Virus record (IMG/VR): IMGVR_UViG_3300006925_000007
Coordinates: 48,242-112,241 of that record
Length of the DNA: 64,000 bases
Reading direction: 5' to 3' (one strand)
Origin: a virus
Positions 46,001-55,544 of this stretch are shown here, piece by piece. Each line of letters starts with the position of its first letter. Position 1 is the first letter of the stretch. The notes beneath the pieces are model-generated. The model had not been told where the DNA came from. It did not search any database and worked only from the letters and a program-made list of their open reading frames with translations. The position numbers were made by a program, and so were the translations under genes.

Positions 46001-49000
46001 GGTGGTCAAATTTTCATTCATACTGATTTAAGTATTGTGCATGATGCCTTGTATGCCAACGATTCAATTAACATTACAAACGCATTAGCAACTACCGGAG
46101 AAGATTGGGATAACTTTAAAAATAGATTTAGAAGTCAAGTAGTTAGGTTATACGAAGCTAACACTTATAAAAGTATTAACGACTTAGTTGATGATACAAT
46201 TAAAGCAATTACAGTTACTAGACAGGGCGGAGAATTATTTAAAACATCTAACATGGTTTATACAAATAGTTCTCGATTAGAAAAATTTGTTTGGACAGAT
46301 ATCAATAACAATCCTAGAATATTTTTAAAAGATAATATTCACAGCGATGACAACATACAAGATCATGTTTATGTTTACTTGACAGACTGGAATGGAATCA
46401 AACTAGAAACTCGATTATTAATTAAGGATGTTGACTATAGGCAAGCAGGAAATTTAATTGAATTTACATTTCAGCCAATTGCAACACCAACTGAAGTTAA
46501 ACCAACAATTATAGTGCATCATCACGCAATGGATAATGCCTCATATGTTCCACCAAGTTTAACAAAACTTAAACTTACCTCTGGTATGATTCCAACATGG
46601 GACACTTCAACGAATACATTAATCGGACACGATGGAACACAGTGGAACTTAAGATCCACTGCAAAGTTAATTGATATGAACTCTGAATCATTTGATGTTA
46701 TAAATGCATGTCAGTTTGAATTAGAAAAAAGAATTTATTCAGGATTAGTTATTAGTGATCGTATTAATACAGATGACGCATGTGTTGAAAGTTTACAGTA
46801 TGGATTTACTTCTAAGTTTATACCAAACGCAACAAGAGAAACATGGTATACATTAGAAACAATTAATGATGCAATGTATAAATCATTCACGCAGTGGAAA
46901 GAAAAAAATAAACGTAGCGATATAAAAATTAATTATGATTCACTTGATGTAGATACTTGGAACTTTAGTTCGGTTGCACCGGGTGGTCGATTTGGAACTA
47001 ATAAACTTCCTGGTCAGTGGAAAGGTGCATACGAAGTTTTATTTGGAACAAGCACCCCACACTCAACACCGTGGCAAATGTTAGGATATGCATTTAAACC
47101 ATCATGGTGGTTTGCAAAATATAGCTGGACTGATGTAACAAAACGTGCTGCACTTATAAGTGCATTAAAACGTGGACAAGTATCAACTGACAGACAAGAC
47201 ATAGAATGGGCAAACCATATGTGGGATTGGGATAATCATTGCCCAGTTAATACATATGGCGCATTAGTGTCAATCGAAACAGTATTAGATCCTAACAACA
47301 ATATTACAAATGAAGGAAAGCAAAAACGTTTTACGTTTGGAGATTATGCAGGATTAGAAGCTGAATGGAGAAATAGTGCAAGCGGTAAAGCTGCATTAAT
47401 TGATGCAATTGTAAAATTAAATCCAACAAAAGCATCCAGTATATTCTATTCGCCTAGTTTACGAGTTACTAAAAAGCAACTAGATTATTTAAACAAAGAC
47501 AATTTAAATACTTACACAACATCTTCTATTGCAACACCAGGTAAAGTATATGGCAGAGTAGTTTCTGATGTTGAAATTAAAACAATTGATAGATTTTATA
47601 CAAATACATTTGTAAGATTAGTTGGAGCTGATAGTGTTGATGCTGAAGTTACATTAGCATTTGACAACAGACAATCAAGTTACCCAGAAATATTTGGCAC
47701 CGCAGGAGATGACGGTAAGCGTTATGTAGTTGGAGCAAGTTTATCACAGCGTGGTAGAAATCTAACAACACTGCCAGCAGTATATACTAATTTTAATCCA
47801 GCACAGATAGGAACTTCTACATTTACATTTAAAACAAAAGAAGTAGAACACGTAGCAAGCGGCATAGTTCAAGCACTATACAATTATACATTACGCAATA
47901 ATATTGATTATAATCTAGATAACTTACATACTAGAATTGACACACATTTATCAACTCAGTTACGTGGATTTAGTAGCAAACACTTGCTAGATTTTAAAAC
48001 ACAAACATATAACGATGCAAATCATACATTGAGTGAAAATGACTTTGCACTAGAAATGTATAAAAGCACACCAATTAACATTGCAATTGCAAGTTCGATA
48101 ACTGTTGAATGGTTAGAACCAGGTTGGAAAATTAGTGGCAACGGATATGGTAAACAAGAATTTAATTTCTTTGCACCAGACAATACAAACTCATCTTCGT
48201 TTAAAAATGTAGATATAGTAGGCACACAAGTTAGAAAATATAAAAAGTTTGCACCAACACATAGTATATTAGAATACAATGCAACACTTGACAAAATACA
48301 AGATGTATATTCATTTATACGAGGATACTATGCTTATTTAGAATCAATTGGATTTGAATTCCCATACAGCGGAGATAGTATAGCGGCTAGTTTTGCCAAA
48401 TGGGCATTGACTAATCCTAAAGAAAGCAAAACATTTGATTTAGGAAATAATTTTAAGTTTGCACCAACACACGGTAACGTTATGGAATTAAACACAGGTG
48501 TGTTTAAAGAAAATACAATAACTGATGCAACAAGCAATACAATTAATTCAGATAACTTACTAGTAGCTAGAGTAGATAATACATTAACATTAGAAACAAA
48601 AGATAATACAATGATTGGTTCGGCTGGATTTGTTGTAGTTGAATACGAACATATTGCATTATTAAATAACAAAACAAACTTTGGTGTTGTTGTGTATGAT
48701 AACGTAAAGAACATTATACAAGAGAAAATAAGATTTAGAGGACTAATAACAGATAAGTGGGACGGTAATAAACGAGCTCCAGGCTACTTAGTATTTGATG
48801 ATAAGATTGTTGAAAACTTTGATAGTAGCGTTCAGGCTGTAGATGATTATTATAAAACAGATGGAATAGATTTCAATCCTTCAGTTAGAAAATTAGAAGA
48901 TATTACAATTGGTAATTCAAATAACGAGCTTACAATCAGTGGCAATGAATTTGATTCAATAACTAAACGTAATTATTACCAAGGGTTAATTAAGCAACGA

Positions 49001-52000
49001 GGAACTTCCACAGGACTAGATAAAATTGAACGCAAGTTTATTGATGATAAGCTGGACATTAAAGTTCACGAACAGTATATGTTGTCTAGAAGTTACTTTG
49101 GTAATACCGATAAATTAAAAGCAGTAGAATTTACATTAGAAAATAATAGTTTTGAAACATCTCCACAAGCTATTAAGTTCTCTTCAGGAACAGTATATGA
49201 TGATGTTTTAGTTTATGCACCAGGTGATAAAAGGTTTGTTAATCCATTTGAAGTTGCAGCTAACTTTACTACTCAGCCTATTAAAGAAGTTGACATAAGT
49301 AATTTAACTGCTGGTTCATTATTAGACGCAGAAGCAAAATATAAAATAAACCTACTAAATGAAATTACAAATGTTTATGAACCAACATCAGATTATGCAA
49401 TAATTGAAACTTGGGCAGATAACAAAAGCTATAAATTAAATAACTTAGTAAGATACAGAGGTGCATTATATCAGTGTAACGTTGATAGCACGACTGTAAC
49501 TACGTCAACAGATGTCATTGAGCTAGTTGGTAGTAAATCACTTGCTCAATTTGATTACGACACATCAGTTATTATTGACGGAAGTGAAACAATATTAAGA
49601 ACTACATCAACAACTACCGATACAATTTCTGTCCTTGGCACCGAAACTAGCCCAGTTGTATTAGCACCAACACCAAGCACAACATTGACAATAGACGGTG
49701 TTTCAGTATCGTTAACTAATGTGCAAGAAGTTGATGTTGTTACTGGACCAGCATTATTAACTGGCAATGCAATTAACCCAGCATTTGATAGTAGTAATGG
49801 ATATGTCACTGGTAAAACAATTACAATAAATGGTTACGTAGTTGACTTTGATACAACTCCAGCAGATGTAATAGAAAACTTCACAGGTGTAGCGGCACAG
49901 CAAACATACACAATTAGTCAAGCACTAACTAGTTCAACATACAGTGTTGGCAGTGTTACAGTTGATGGAACAGCAAACACAGACTTTACAGTAAGTGGAC
50001 AAGACATTACATTTAATACTCCAACATTTGCAGGTGGCGAAGCTATTGTAGTAACACTAACTCATGTTGTGCTTGGAATGACTACAGCAGAAATTGTAAC
50101 TAAGATAAACGATACATTGACAGCAAGTGGTGTTAGCACAACAGCAGGTGTGGATGAGGCAATACTAGCAGACCTTACCGGCGATAATAGATTACGTATC
50201 AGATATTGGGCAACGGTTCAAACAAGTTTCTTAACTCTTTCAGCATCAACAACAAACTCAGTTTTAGGATTTCAAGATACAGGCGAGCAAGACTTGCCTA
50301 CAGCAGAAAAACAACAAATAGAACAAGATATGGATTTAGATGCAGTTGTAATCGCAATTAACAATACACCTGGACTTACATATATTTCTGCATCAAATGA
50401 GTCTAACCAGTTGAGATTAGTAAGTGCCGGCAGCAGAACAGAATTAACAATTGGTGGAAGTCAACGAACAGTATTAGGATTTAGTATTGACCCATATCAA
50501 GCTGGAACTAGCACAGTTCAAGCAAAAACCCCATTAAATCAAGCTGTAAACGATATACAGGCCAAATTGATTGCTGATGGTATTACAGGAGTCACAGTAT
50601 CAGATACAGGTAATTTTTTAAATATTACATCAACTAATTCAACACTTACATTACCAGCAAGTTCTACAGATCCTTTCTTAGTCCAAGCAGGCTTAACAAC
50701 ATCAACTGGAGTAATAAATCAACTATCAGATGATACACTAGAAAATACATTTGTATCAAATGAATGGACAAACATAAGCCACACAGATCCAGCATTGTTT
50801 AATATTTGGGTTGCTAACGATTCAGATTACGAAGTTAAAGGAATAAACGGTATTACAACAAAGCATTTTGGTTGGAATGTGTTACAAGTTCAAAACAAAG
50901 GATTATATACAGCAGATTTACAAAACAACGCAGAGGATGAATTTACAAAAAATGAGCCGTGTGGAATATGTGCAGGCGCAATGACTGCCGATGGAAACGA
51001 TGCACAAATAACAGTTCACATTAATCACGGATTAAAACTAGGCGATTATGTAATGGTGTTAAACACAACAACTATTCCTAATATTGATGGTATACACAAA
51101 GTTACAAAAATTAAAGACTCCACAACATTTTATATTGATGAATACATTGATAAGTGTGGATCATCTAGCTCTATAATGACATTGCGTCCAACAAGATTTG
51201 CATCAATAGAAGATAGAAATGCTGCATTACAAAGTGATAGTTGGAATGTTCCTCCTACAACTAATATATTTTCAGACTATGACAAAAAAGATAATGAAGG
51301 AAGAACAAGATCAATAAATGTATTTGAAACCACTTACTCAACAGATGGTGCAGGTTATATTGCAGGCACGTTATCACAGTCAACAGCATCTGAAGTAGAA
51401 GCTTCTCAAATACCGGCTAGAAGTCAATCAACTAGAATTACAAATACAGACCTAGACAATATTACAGTCTATGATTACGAAACTAATACACCTATGCTTG
51501 ATCTAGAATTATTTGATCCAATGCGTGGAATTATTCCAGGTGTTGCTGATGCAGAAATTGATATTAAGAGTGTGCATGATGTTGCAATATATAATACATC
51601 AACTGAAGAAGAATATGAAGCCGACGATGATAGTGCATGGGCAGATGCCGAAGTAGGTAAACGTTGGTGGGATACTAGTAAAGTAAGATACTACGATTAT
51701 GATCAGGGAGATATAAAAGATAAAACATCTAATTGGGCTAAACAATTTGTAGGTAGCGAAATTGCAATCTGGGAATGGACCAAGAGTTCAGTTGCACCAG
51801 ACGATTATACAAAGGCGGTTGCAAGTAATAAAGTGATGTTTGGTGTGCCAGCAAGTGGCACAGCTTATGCTGAATTTGACGTAGTAAAGAATCAAAATGA
51901 ATATTACTATACATTACGTAGTGAATGGAATGCAACCAATAGCAAATACGAAAGTGTTTATTATTTCTGGGTGCGTAACAAAGAAACAATTGGCTCTGCA

Positions 52001-54013
52001 GATAAAAACATTGTTATAAGCGAAGTAGAAAATATTATTACTGATCCAAGTGCAAACGGAATATATTGGTTCTCTGTAGTAGACAGCGATGCTATTATTA
52101 TATCAGACATTTGGGATTTTGTAAATAAAAAAGTTGTGCTACAATTAAATAAGAAAGTTGATAACAGTCATGCTCAATGGATACTTGTGGGCAGAGACAC
52201 AGATATTATACCCACGCATTGGTATACAGGATTAAAGAGTAACCTAGCATCTATAGACGAAGATGACTTACGTATTCCAGATTTCAACAAGCATGAGTAT
52301 GCAAGATACGGCGATGACAGAGCTAACAGACAAGCATGGTTTGATGATATTGCATCAGCTAGAAAAAATGCACTTGATATTATTAATAGATTACTTGTAT
52401 CAGTAAACGTATACAATGACTTTAAAACTAAATTCTTTCAATCAATTATCGACAATGGTATTCCTAATGATACATGGGAATGGACAGATTATATAGAACC
52501 AGAACATAATTTTTCTAACACATATACAAAAAATGTTACGAATATAGAAGAATTAGAATCACTTAATACAGACGAATACCAAACAGCTAGAATTGAAATA
52601 TTTAATGATGACAATGTTGATAGAACTGAATTCTATAGATACACAACAACTGGTTGGGTTTTAAGTAAAAAACGCAACGCAACTATTAACTGGATTGAAG
52701 AACGTCTTGCTAAATCTTATACCTGGGATATGGAACCATGGGATAGTGTAAACTGGAGCAGTGAAGCTATTGCTGATTGGTGGAAGGGTATTGTTCAAAT
52801 ACTAAGAGATGTATTATTTGTAAACGAACATACACATAAATTTAATAAGTTCTTCTTTGGAATGATTGACTATGCAATGTCAAGAACTAAACAAGTTGAA
52901 TGGGCAATGAAAACATCTTATATCAGACTAGAAGTCAAAAGTGATTTCAAAGAAGTCAAAAAATATAAGAAGGATATGCTGTCAACTATTGAAGGATATG
53001 TAAATGATGCTAAACCTTTCCATGTTAAAATAAGCGAGACAAGTAGAACATTCAATAAACAAGAAGAGGTTCCGCTTGCAATTACAGAAGAACACAACTC
53101 AGCAATTACAATTAAAGCAGATACAAGAGGCACTAACTTTAATGGACTTGTGCTTGATGCAAACAATGAATTAGAAAAAACTGTTACATTAGTTAACAAT
53201 GGAACAAACACTTATGTAATATCTAAAACTGATGCAGATATGACAGAATGGAACGCAACGTTAGTTAAGGACGGAGTAAGTGAATTAGTATTAGACACTG
53301 ATTATTTCTTAGTAGATCAAACGATAAGTTTTGCTTCAACACCATTGGGAACTGTTACAGTTACACTTGAATTTACTAATCCAATACAGTTAATAGGTGG
53401 CGATAGTCAAACAAACTTTATAGATATAAGTGGGGTAGGCGGATTTGCAATAGTAGATGGCGGAGACAGTTTACAGCCAGAGTATTATACATTAGCAAAT
53501 AATGGCAACAAAAATATATCAACTGACGCAGATATTAGACCACAAGAAACAGCAATAATTAAAGTGCAAACAAACAGATCAGGGTCAACTGATACAACTG
53601 AAACAAGAACATTTGCATATATGCTTGATATAAACAAGTATCAGCATGTATATGGAATGGAAGATGCAAAAACATCTACACTGTCAGCAGATCTTAATAT
53701 GAGTGACACAGTGTTAGCAGTTGCTGACCCAAGTAAATTTGCAACAGCAGAATTAGTATTAGTTAACAATGAAATAATACAAGTTCAAAACGTTGGCGGT
53801 GTAATTTATATTAAAAAACGTGGATTAAATCTAACATTTGCAAACAAACATACAACTGGCACAACCATTACTGATGTTACTGATAATGCATTACATTATG
53901 TAACTTCTTCAGCAGATAAAAGGTTTAATGACGATAACACAACAATTTTAGATAGTTCAACCTCAGCAGAAGCTATTATGTTGAACGGAATAGGAAAAGG
54001 AACTATACTATAA
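43001..54013 (+). CDS. Giant baseplate wedge protein in the gp7 position, 3670 aa
   Basis: One uninterrupted 11-kb frame. The start ANLLPQVFNTDVNKKWLDST, then LDQMISKGRLKNVEGYIGDK, is a hallmark N-terminus of giant wedge-like proteins in marine T4-like phages. The body is a chain of beta-rich modules with many Trp-rich loops (WVDQMPTYESI, WQWANYSPDLGDSHW, WEWTDYIEPEHNF). Around residues 2170-2560 lies a Thr/Val-rich stretch of Ig-like or beta-sandwich repeats. The section near 3320-3380 is helical (VEWAMKTSYIRLEVKSDFKE), and the C-terminus is again beta-rich. It follows gp6, the place of T4 gp7 (1032 aa), which nucleates the wedge. Whether it also replaces gp8-gp10 is unknown. No catalytic motif was noticed. 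Confidence 0.7.
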   Translation: MSKKKSGSYKTPNIKSANLLPQVFNTDVNKKWLDSTLDQMISKGRLKNVEGYIGDKSGNNRSQGDVYLENGKLDPAIVITNTDNKLVDAITMDDIANAININFSEYNYNTAYATKSYSYRPPINIHKFVDYQNYAWVDQMPTYESIRTLDAATVGTVTSGSSYPANPSHGDYFALNDGVSTKTYQWDDNVKVWQPSGTTDAIYTRNNNNAGFTSVVNPVEMLTDQLSYTIIDNNNTFDLADQMLIKFVGDGWHSDSRTKTYLVTGTGKELKLINIYSWPMRQTLYPETTKTTVTVGGIWDKSKITDVDPNKSSSLYSPATTPSEMKGSYNVDANRLPIFDGFVFTNEESNKTQFIEGELISFSDSWSIIDPNGISQPILPDADYHKIWYTTVDNVTGDIDFILIVDAKQIGTNPGKWEQFIVPGTDETVWAKYKDRLEGFDTQNYDKSTVIFTEKDYQVIETDSPFRTAWSRNNKWTDIDTLKKVNELIYGGINIEALTDTKFIAKRPIIEFDGKLNMWQWANYSPDLGDSHWTGVIDFMVKPIGDYAPTESAGPVYSLDLSKVEIKGNQRIAFTEGDLSNKIWEVGSNGVLTEGISLTENNCAYVREALPDTEDKIWSNSDVFFDGTKWSTGQQRTTINQMPLFKLYTTGGLAVEQLEGGKFQGSRLFNYKIGTGTTDPELSIPLSYKDINGIGEYQFENYLFTETQFQSITSQFNKDTNYHRQIIGQNLFKVNDKLTNLYKQSEEISGAETLETYDVDSVSSDFTINTGHSSWRADRRIALHQQNKECVVTEIQNGVYLDKTNVDHTNIYVGKNIPVVFNNLLETGDVRFKTVAGVDIETTPQAGVTVTRSGNDITLSLTTYSSKIIIDPADATLTNDYTIIPLDNYDSIQHTVEVNGKQLSPNNYTINADTIVIPKEKLNVDDVVDLKYASNNNKNRTTNLSLPKTLKHNPNNEILKTFTMGETLTHWQDIITSTPGFEGDVFGVNNYDAINKQHYFGGQIFIHTDLSIVHDALYANDSINITNALATTGEDWDNFKNRFRSQVVRLYEANTYKSINDLVDDTIKAITVTRQGGELFKTSNMVYTNSSRLEKFVWTDINNNPRIFLKDNIHSDDNIQDHVYVYLTDWNGIKLETRLLIKDVDYRQAGNLIEFTFQPIATPTEVKPTIIVHHHAMDNASYVPPSLTKLKLTSGMIPTWDTSTNTLIGHDGTQWNLRSTAKLIDMNSESFDVINACQFELEKRIYSGLVISDRINTDDACVESLQYGFTSKFIPNATRETWYTLETINDAMYKSFTQWKEKNKRSDIKINYDSLDVDTWNFSSVAPGGRFGTNKLPGQWKGAYEVLFGTSTPHSTPWQMLGYAFKPSWWFAKYSWTDVTKRAALISALKRGQVSTDRQDIEWANHMWDWDNHCPVNTYGALVSIETVLDPNNNITNEGKQKRFTFGDYAGLEAEWRNSASGKAALIDAIVKLNPTKASSIFYSPSLRVTKKQLDYLNKDNLNTYTTSSIATPGKVYGRVVSDVEIKTIDRFYTNTFVRLVGADSVDAEVTLAFDNRQSSYPEIFGTAGDDGKRYVVGASLSQRGRNLTTLPAVYTNFNPAQIGTSTFTFKTKEVEHVASGIVQALYNYTLRNNIDYNLDNLHTRIDTHLSTQLRGFSSKHLLDFKTQTYNDANHTLSENDFALEMYKSTPINIAIASSITVEWLEPGWKISGNGYGKQEFNFFAPDNTNSSSFKNVDIVGTQVRKYKKFAPTHSILEYNATLDKIQDVYSFIRGYYAYLESIGFEFPYSGDSIAASFAKWALTNPKESKTFDLGNNFKFAPTHGNVMELNTGVFKENTITDATSNTINSDNLLVARVDNTLTLETKDNTMIGSAGFVVVEYEHIALLNNKTNFGVVVYDNVKNIIQEKIRFRGLITDKWDGNKRAPGYLVFDDKIVENFDSSVQAVDDYYKTDGIDFNPSVRKLEDITIGNSNNELTISGNEFDSITKRNYYQGLIKQRGTSTGLDKIERKFIDDKLDIKVHEQYMLSRSYFGNTDKLKAVEFTLENNSFETSPQAIKFSSGTVYDDVLVYAPGDKRFVNPFEVAANFTTQPIKEVDISNLTAGSLLDAEAKYKINLLNEITNVYEPTSDYAIIETWADNKSYKLNNLVRYRGALYQCNVDSTTVTTSTDVIELVGSKSLAQFDYDTSVIIDGSETILRTTSTTTDTISVLGTETSPVVLAPTPSTTLTIDGVSVSLTNVQEVDVVTGPALLTGNAINPAFDSSNGYVTGKTITINGYVVDFDTTPADVIENFTGVAAQQTYTISQALTSSTYSVGSVTVDGTANTDFTVSGQDITFNTPTFAGGEAIVVTLTHVVLGMTTAEIVTKINDTLTASGVSTTAGVDEAILADLTGDNRLRIRYWATVQTSFLTLSASTTNSVLGFQDTGEQDLPTAEKQQIEQDMDLDAVVIAINNTPGLTYISASNESNQLRLVSAGSRTELTIGGSQRTVLGFSIDPYQAGTSTVQAKTPLNQAVNDIQAKLIADGITGVTVSDTGNFLNITSTNSTLTLPASSTDPFLVQAGLTTSTGVINQLSDDTLENTFVSNEWTNISHTDPALFNIWVANDSDYEVKGINGITTKHFGWNVLQVQNKGLYTADLQNNAEDEFTKNEPCGICAGAMTADGNDAQITVHINHGLKLGDYVMVLNTTTIPNIDGIHKVTKIKDSTTFYIDEYIDKCGSSSSIMTLRPTRFASIEDRNAALQSDSWNVPPTTNIFSDYDKKDNEGRTRSINVFETTYSTDGAGYIAGTLSQSTASEVEASQIPARSQSTRITNTDLDNITVYDYETNTPMLDLELFDPMRGIIPGVADAEIDIKSVHDVAIYNTSTEEEYEADDDSAWADAEVGKRWWDTSKVRYYDYDQGDIKDKTSNWAKQFVGSEIAIWEWTKSSVAPDDYTKAVASNKVMFGVPASGTAYAEFDVVKNQNEYYYTLRSEWNATNSKYESVYYFWVRNKETIGSADKNIVISEVENIITDPSANGIYWFSVVDSDAIIISDIWDFVNKKVVLQLNKKVDNSHAQWILVGRDTDIIPTHWYTGLKSNLASIDEDDLRIPDFNKHEYARYGDDRANRQAWFDDIASARKNALDIINRLLVSVNVYNDFKTKFFQSIIDNGIPNDTWEWTDYIEPEHNFSNTYTKNVTNIEELESLNTDEYQTARIEIFNDDNVDRTEFYRYTTTGWVLSKKRNATINWIEERLAKSYTWDMEPWDSVNWSSEAIADWWKGIVQILRDVLFVNEHTHKFNKFFFGMIDYAMSRTKQVEWAMKTSYIRLEVKSDFKEVKKYKKDMLSTIEGYVNDAKPFHVKISETSRTFNKQEEVPLAITEEHNSAITIKADTRGTNFNGLVLDANNELEKTVTLVNNGTNTYVISKTDADMTEWNATLVKDGVSELVLDTDYFLVDQTISFASTPLGTVTVTLEFTNPIQLIGGDSQTNFIDISGVGGFAIVDGGDSLQPEYYTLANNGNKNISTDADIRPQETAIIKVQTNRSGSTDTTETRTFAYMLDINKYQHVYGMEDAKTSTLSADLNMSDTVLAVADPSKFATAELVLVNNEIIQVQNVGGVIYIKKRGLNLTFANKHTTGTTITDVTDNALHYVTSSADKRFNDDNTTILDSSTSAEAIMLNGIGKGTIL

Positions 54014-54031
54014 ATGCAAAAATACAATTGG

Positions 54032-54040
54032 CATAAATAG
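54032..54040 (+). promoter_or_regulatory. Late-type promoter motif CATAAATAG
   Basis: CATAAATAG on the plus strand, 25 bases before the 196-aa gene and followed by an AAGGAG ribosome site. The AAGGAG lies 13 bases before the ATG, farther than usual. Confidence 0.5.
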
Positions 54041-54064
54041 TATATAAGGAGTAGGCGGACAGCA

Positions 54065-54655
54065 ATGAAAAACAATTATAACGAACAATCAAATATTTCA
54101 GTAGATGGTCACTGTGTAATTAAAGACATGGACACCGGTGAAGTATTATTAGACAAACATAATGCTATTAACTTTCAAAACTTTGCTTTTGCAGTTTCAA
54201 ACCTGCTTGCAAACAAATCAGTGAATGGTGAGCAGTTCTTCATTGAAGAGATGGCGTTTGGAAAAGGCGGCACTCTTATTGATGCTAATGGTAATATCAC
54301 TTATAGAAATCCACAAGTAGATGGTGTGCATGGCGCATTATACGAACCATTAGAACAACCAGCAGGAACTAATTTTTCGCTGGCAGTTGACAGTATTGAT
54401 GTAGTTGATGCAGAAAGTAATCCATATTCAGACATAACAGTAAAAGTTATACTCGATTATAACGAACCTGCATTACAACAAGCATCAGATAATGCAACAG
54501 ACTTTACAACTAACGATAATTTTGTTATTGATGAGATTGCACTTGTAACAGAAAGCGGATCATTCCTTACACATTTAATTTTTCATCCTATTCAAAAATC
54601 TAGCAATAGGAAAATAGAAATTCTGTATTCGCTTAGAATCAGAGCAGGAGTATAA
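54065..54655 (+). CDS. Structural protein after the giant wedge gene, 196 aa
   Basis: GHCVIKDMDTGEVLLDKHNA, then INFQNFAFAVSNLLANK and FVIDEIALVTESGSFLTHLI. The VIDEIAL type stretch is common in phage baseplate and collar-fibre proteins. The protein is beta-rich without signal peptide. In T4-like genomes this area holds gp8-gp12, but I cannot assign one. Its place between the giant wedge protein and fibre-like genes suggests a peripheral baseplate component. Confidence 0.6.
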   Translation: MKNNYNEQSNISVDGHCVIKDMDTGEVLLDKHNAINFQNFAFAVSNLLANKSVNGEQFFIEEMAFGKGGTLIDANGNITYRNPQVDGVHGALYEPLEQPAGTNFSLAVDSIDVVDAESNPYSDITVKVILDYNEPALQQASDNATDFTTNDNFVIDEIALVTESGSFLTHLIFHPIQKSSNRKIEILYSLRIRAGV

Positions 54656-54658
54656 AAA

Positions 54659-55543
54659 ATGGCATACACAATTAACAGACTTAATAAGCTAACAGCTACA
54701 GACATAACAGTAGAATACGGCACCCTTAATACAGAAACCGACTTACAACTTGTTGGTAAAGATTATTTTGGATATGGTCAAGCAGTAGCTCAAAACTTTG
54801 TAGACCTATTAGAAAATTTTGCAAAAGAAACAACAGAACCAGCTAACGCAACAGCAGGTCAATTATGGTATCATGATGCAGCATCTACACTTAAAGTATA
54901 TGATGGAGCCAACTGGAATGGAACAACATTCAATCAGAAATCAATTAAAGATACATCAAATAATCCACATGATGTATTTGTAGTTGAATCCGAAGGGACA
55001 CCAATTGCAGCATTTAGCAATGCTAAATTTACAATTCATGCAAGTGAGTCAGATTACCACAATGCTTTATTTCCAGGTAACGAAATAGAAGTAGGAATAA
55101 CACTAGGCACAGGCATGAAAATGCACGGAACGGCAACTACAGCAGAATACGCCGACCTTGCAGAACTTTACACAAGTGATGCAGAGTATGAAGCAGGCAC
55201 AGTTGTTAAAATTGGCGGCGAAGCTGAAGTAACACAAACAACAATTGAATACTGTCCAGAAGTATTTGGTATTATATCAAGTAACCCAGCATACTTAATG
55301 AACAGTGGCGCAGAAGGCACCACAGTTCCAGTAGCACTAGAAGGTAGAGTTCCTTGCAAAGTTATTGGCGAAGTTCATAAGGGACAACGTTTAATTGCAA
55401 GTGATACACCAGGTGTAGCTAGAGCAGTAACAGATTACGAAAAAGAAGTAGGCATGGATTGGTTCCGTGTAGTGGGCAGAGCATTAGAGAATAAAGACAC
55501 ATTAGGCGTTGGATTAGTTGAAGTAGTAGTTGGGGTAAAGTAA
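54659..55543 (+). CDS. Short tail fibre-like protein, 294 aa
   Basis: The N-terminal about 60 residues contain YGQAVAQNFVDLLENFAKET, and ATAGQLWYHDAASTLKVYDG is a typical fibre Trp motif. The C-terminal half is a compact conserved domain: YADLAELYTSDAEYEAGTVV, then KIGGEAEVTQ, VALEGRVPCKVIGEVHKGQR and LIASDTPGVARA. This resembles C-terminal assembly or autoproteolytic domains of phage fibres (peptidase G2-type intramolecular chaperones). It starts three bases after the previous stop. It probably forms a trimeric fibre attached to the baseplate. Cleavage activity cannot be established from sequence alone. Confidence 0.65.
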   Translation: MAYTINRLNKLTATDITVEYGTLNTETDLQLVGKDYFGYGQAVAQNFVDLLENFAKETTEPANATAGQLWYHDAASTLKVYDGANWNGTTFNQKSIKDTSNNPHDVFVVESEGTPIAAFSNAKFTIHASESDYHNALFPGNEIEVGITLGTGMKMHGTATTAEYADLAELYTSDAEYEAGTVVKIGGEAEVTQTTIEYCPEVFGIISSNPAYLMNSGAEGTTVPVALEGRVPCKVIGEVHKGQRLIASDTPGVARAVTDYEKEVGMDWFRVVGRALENKDTLGVGLVEVVVGVK

Positions 55544-55544
55544 T

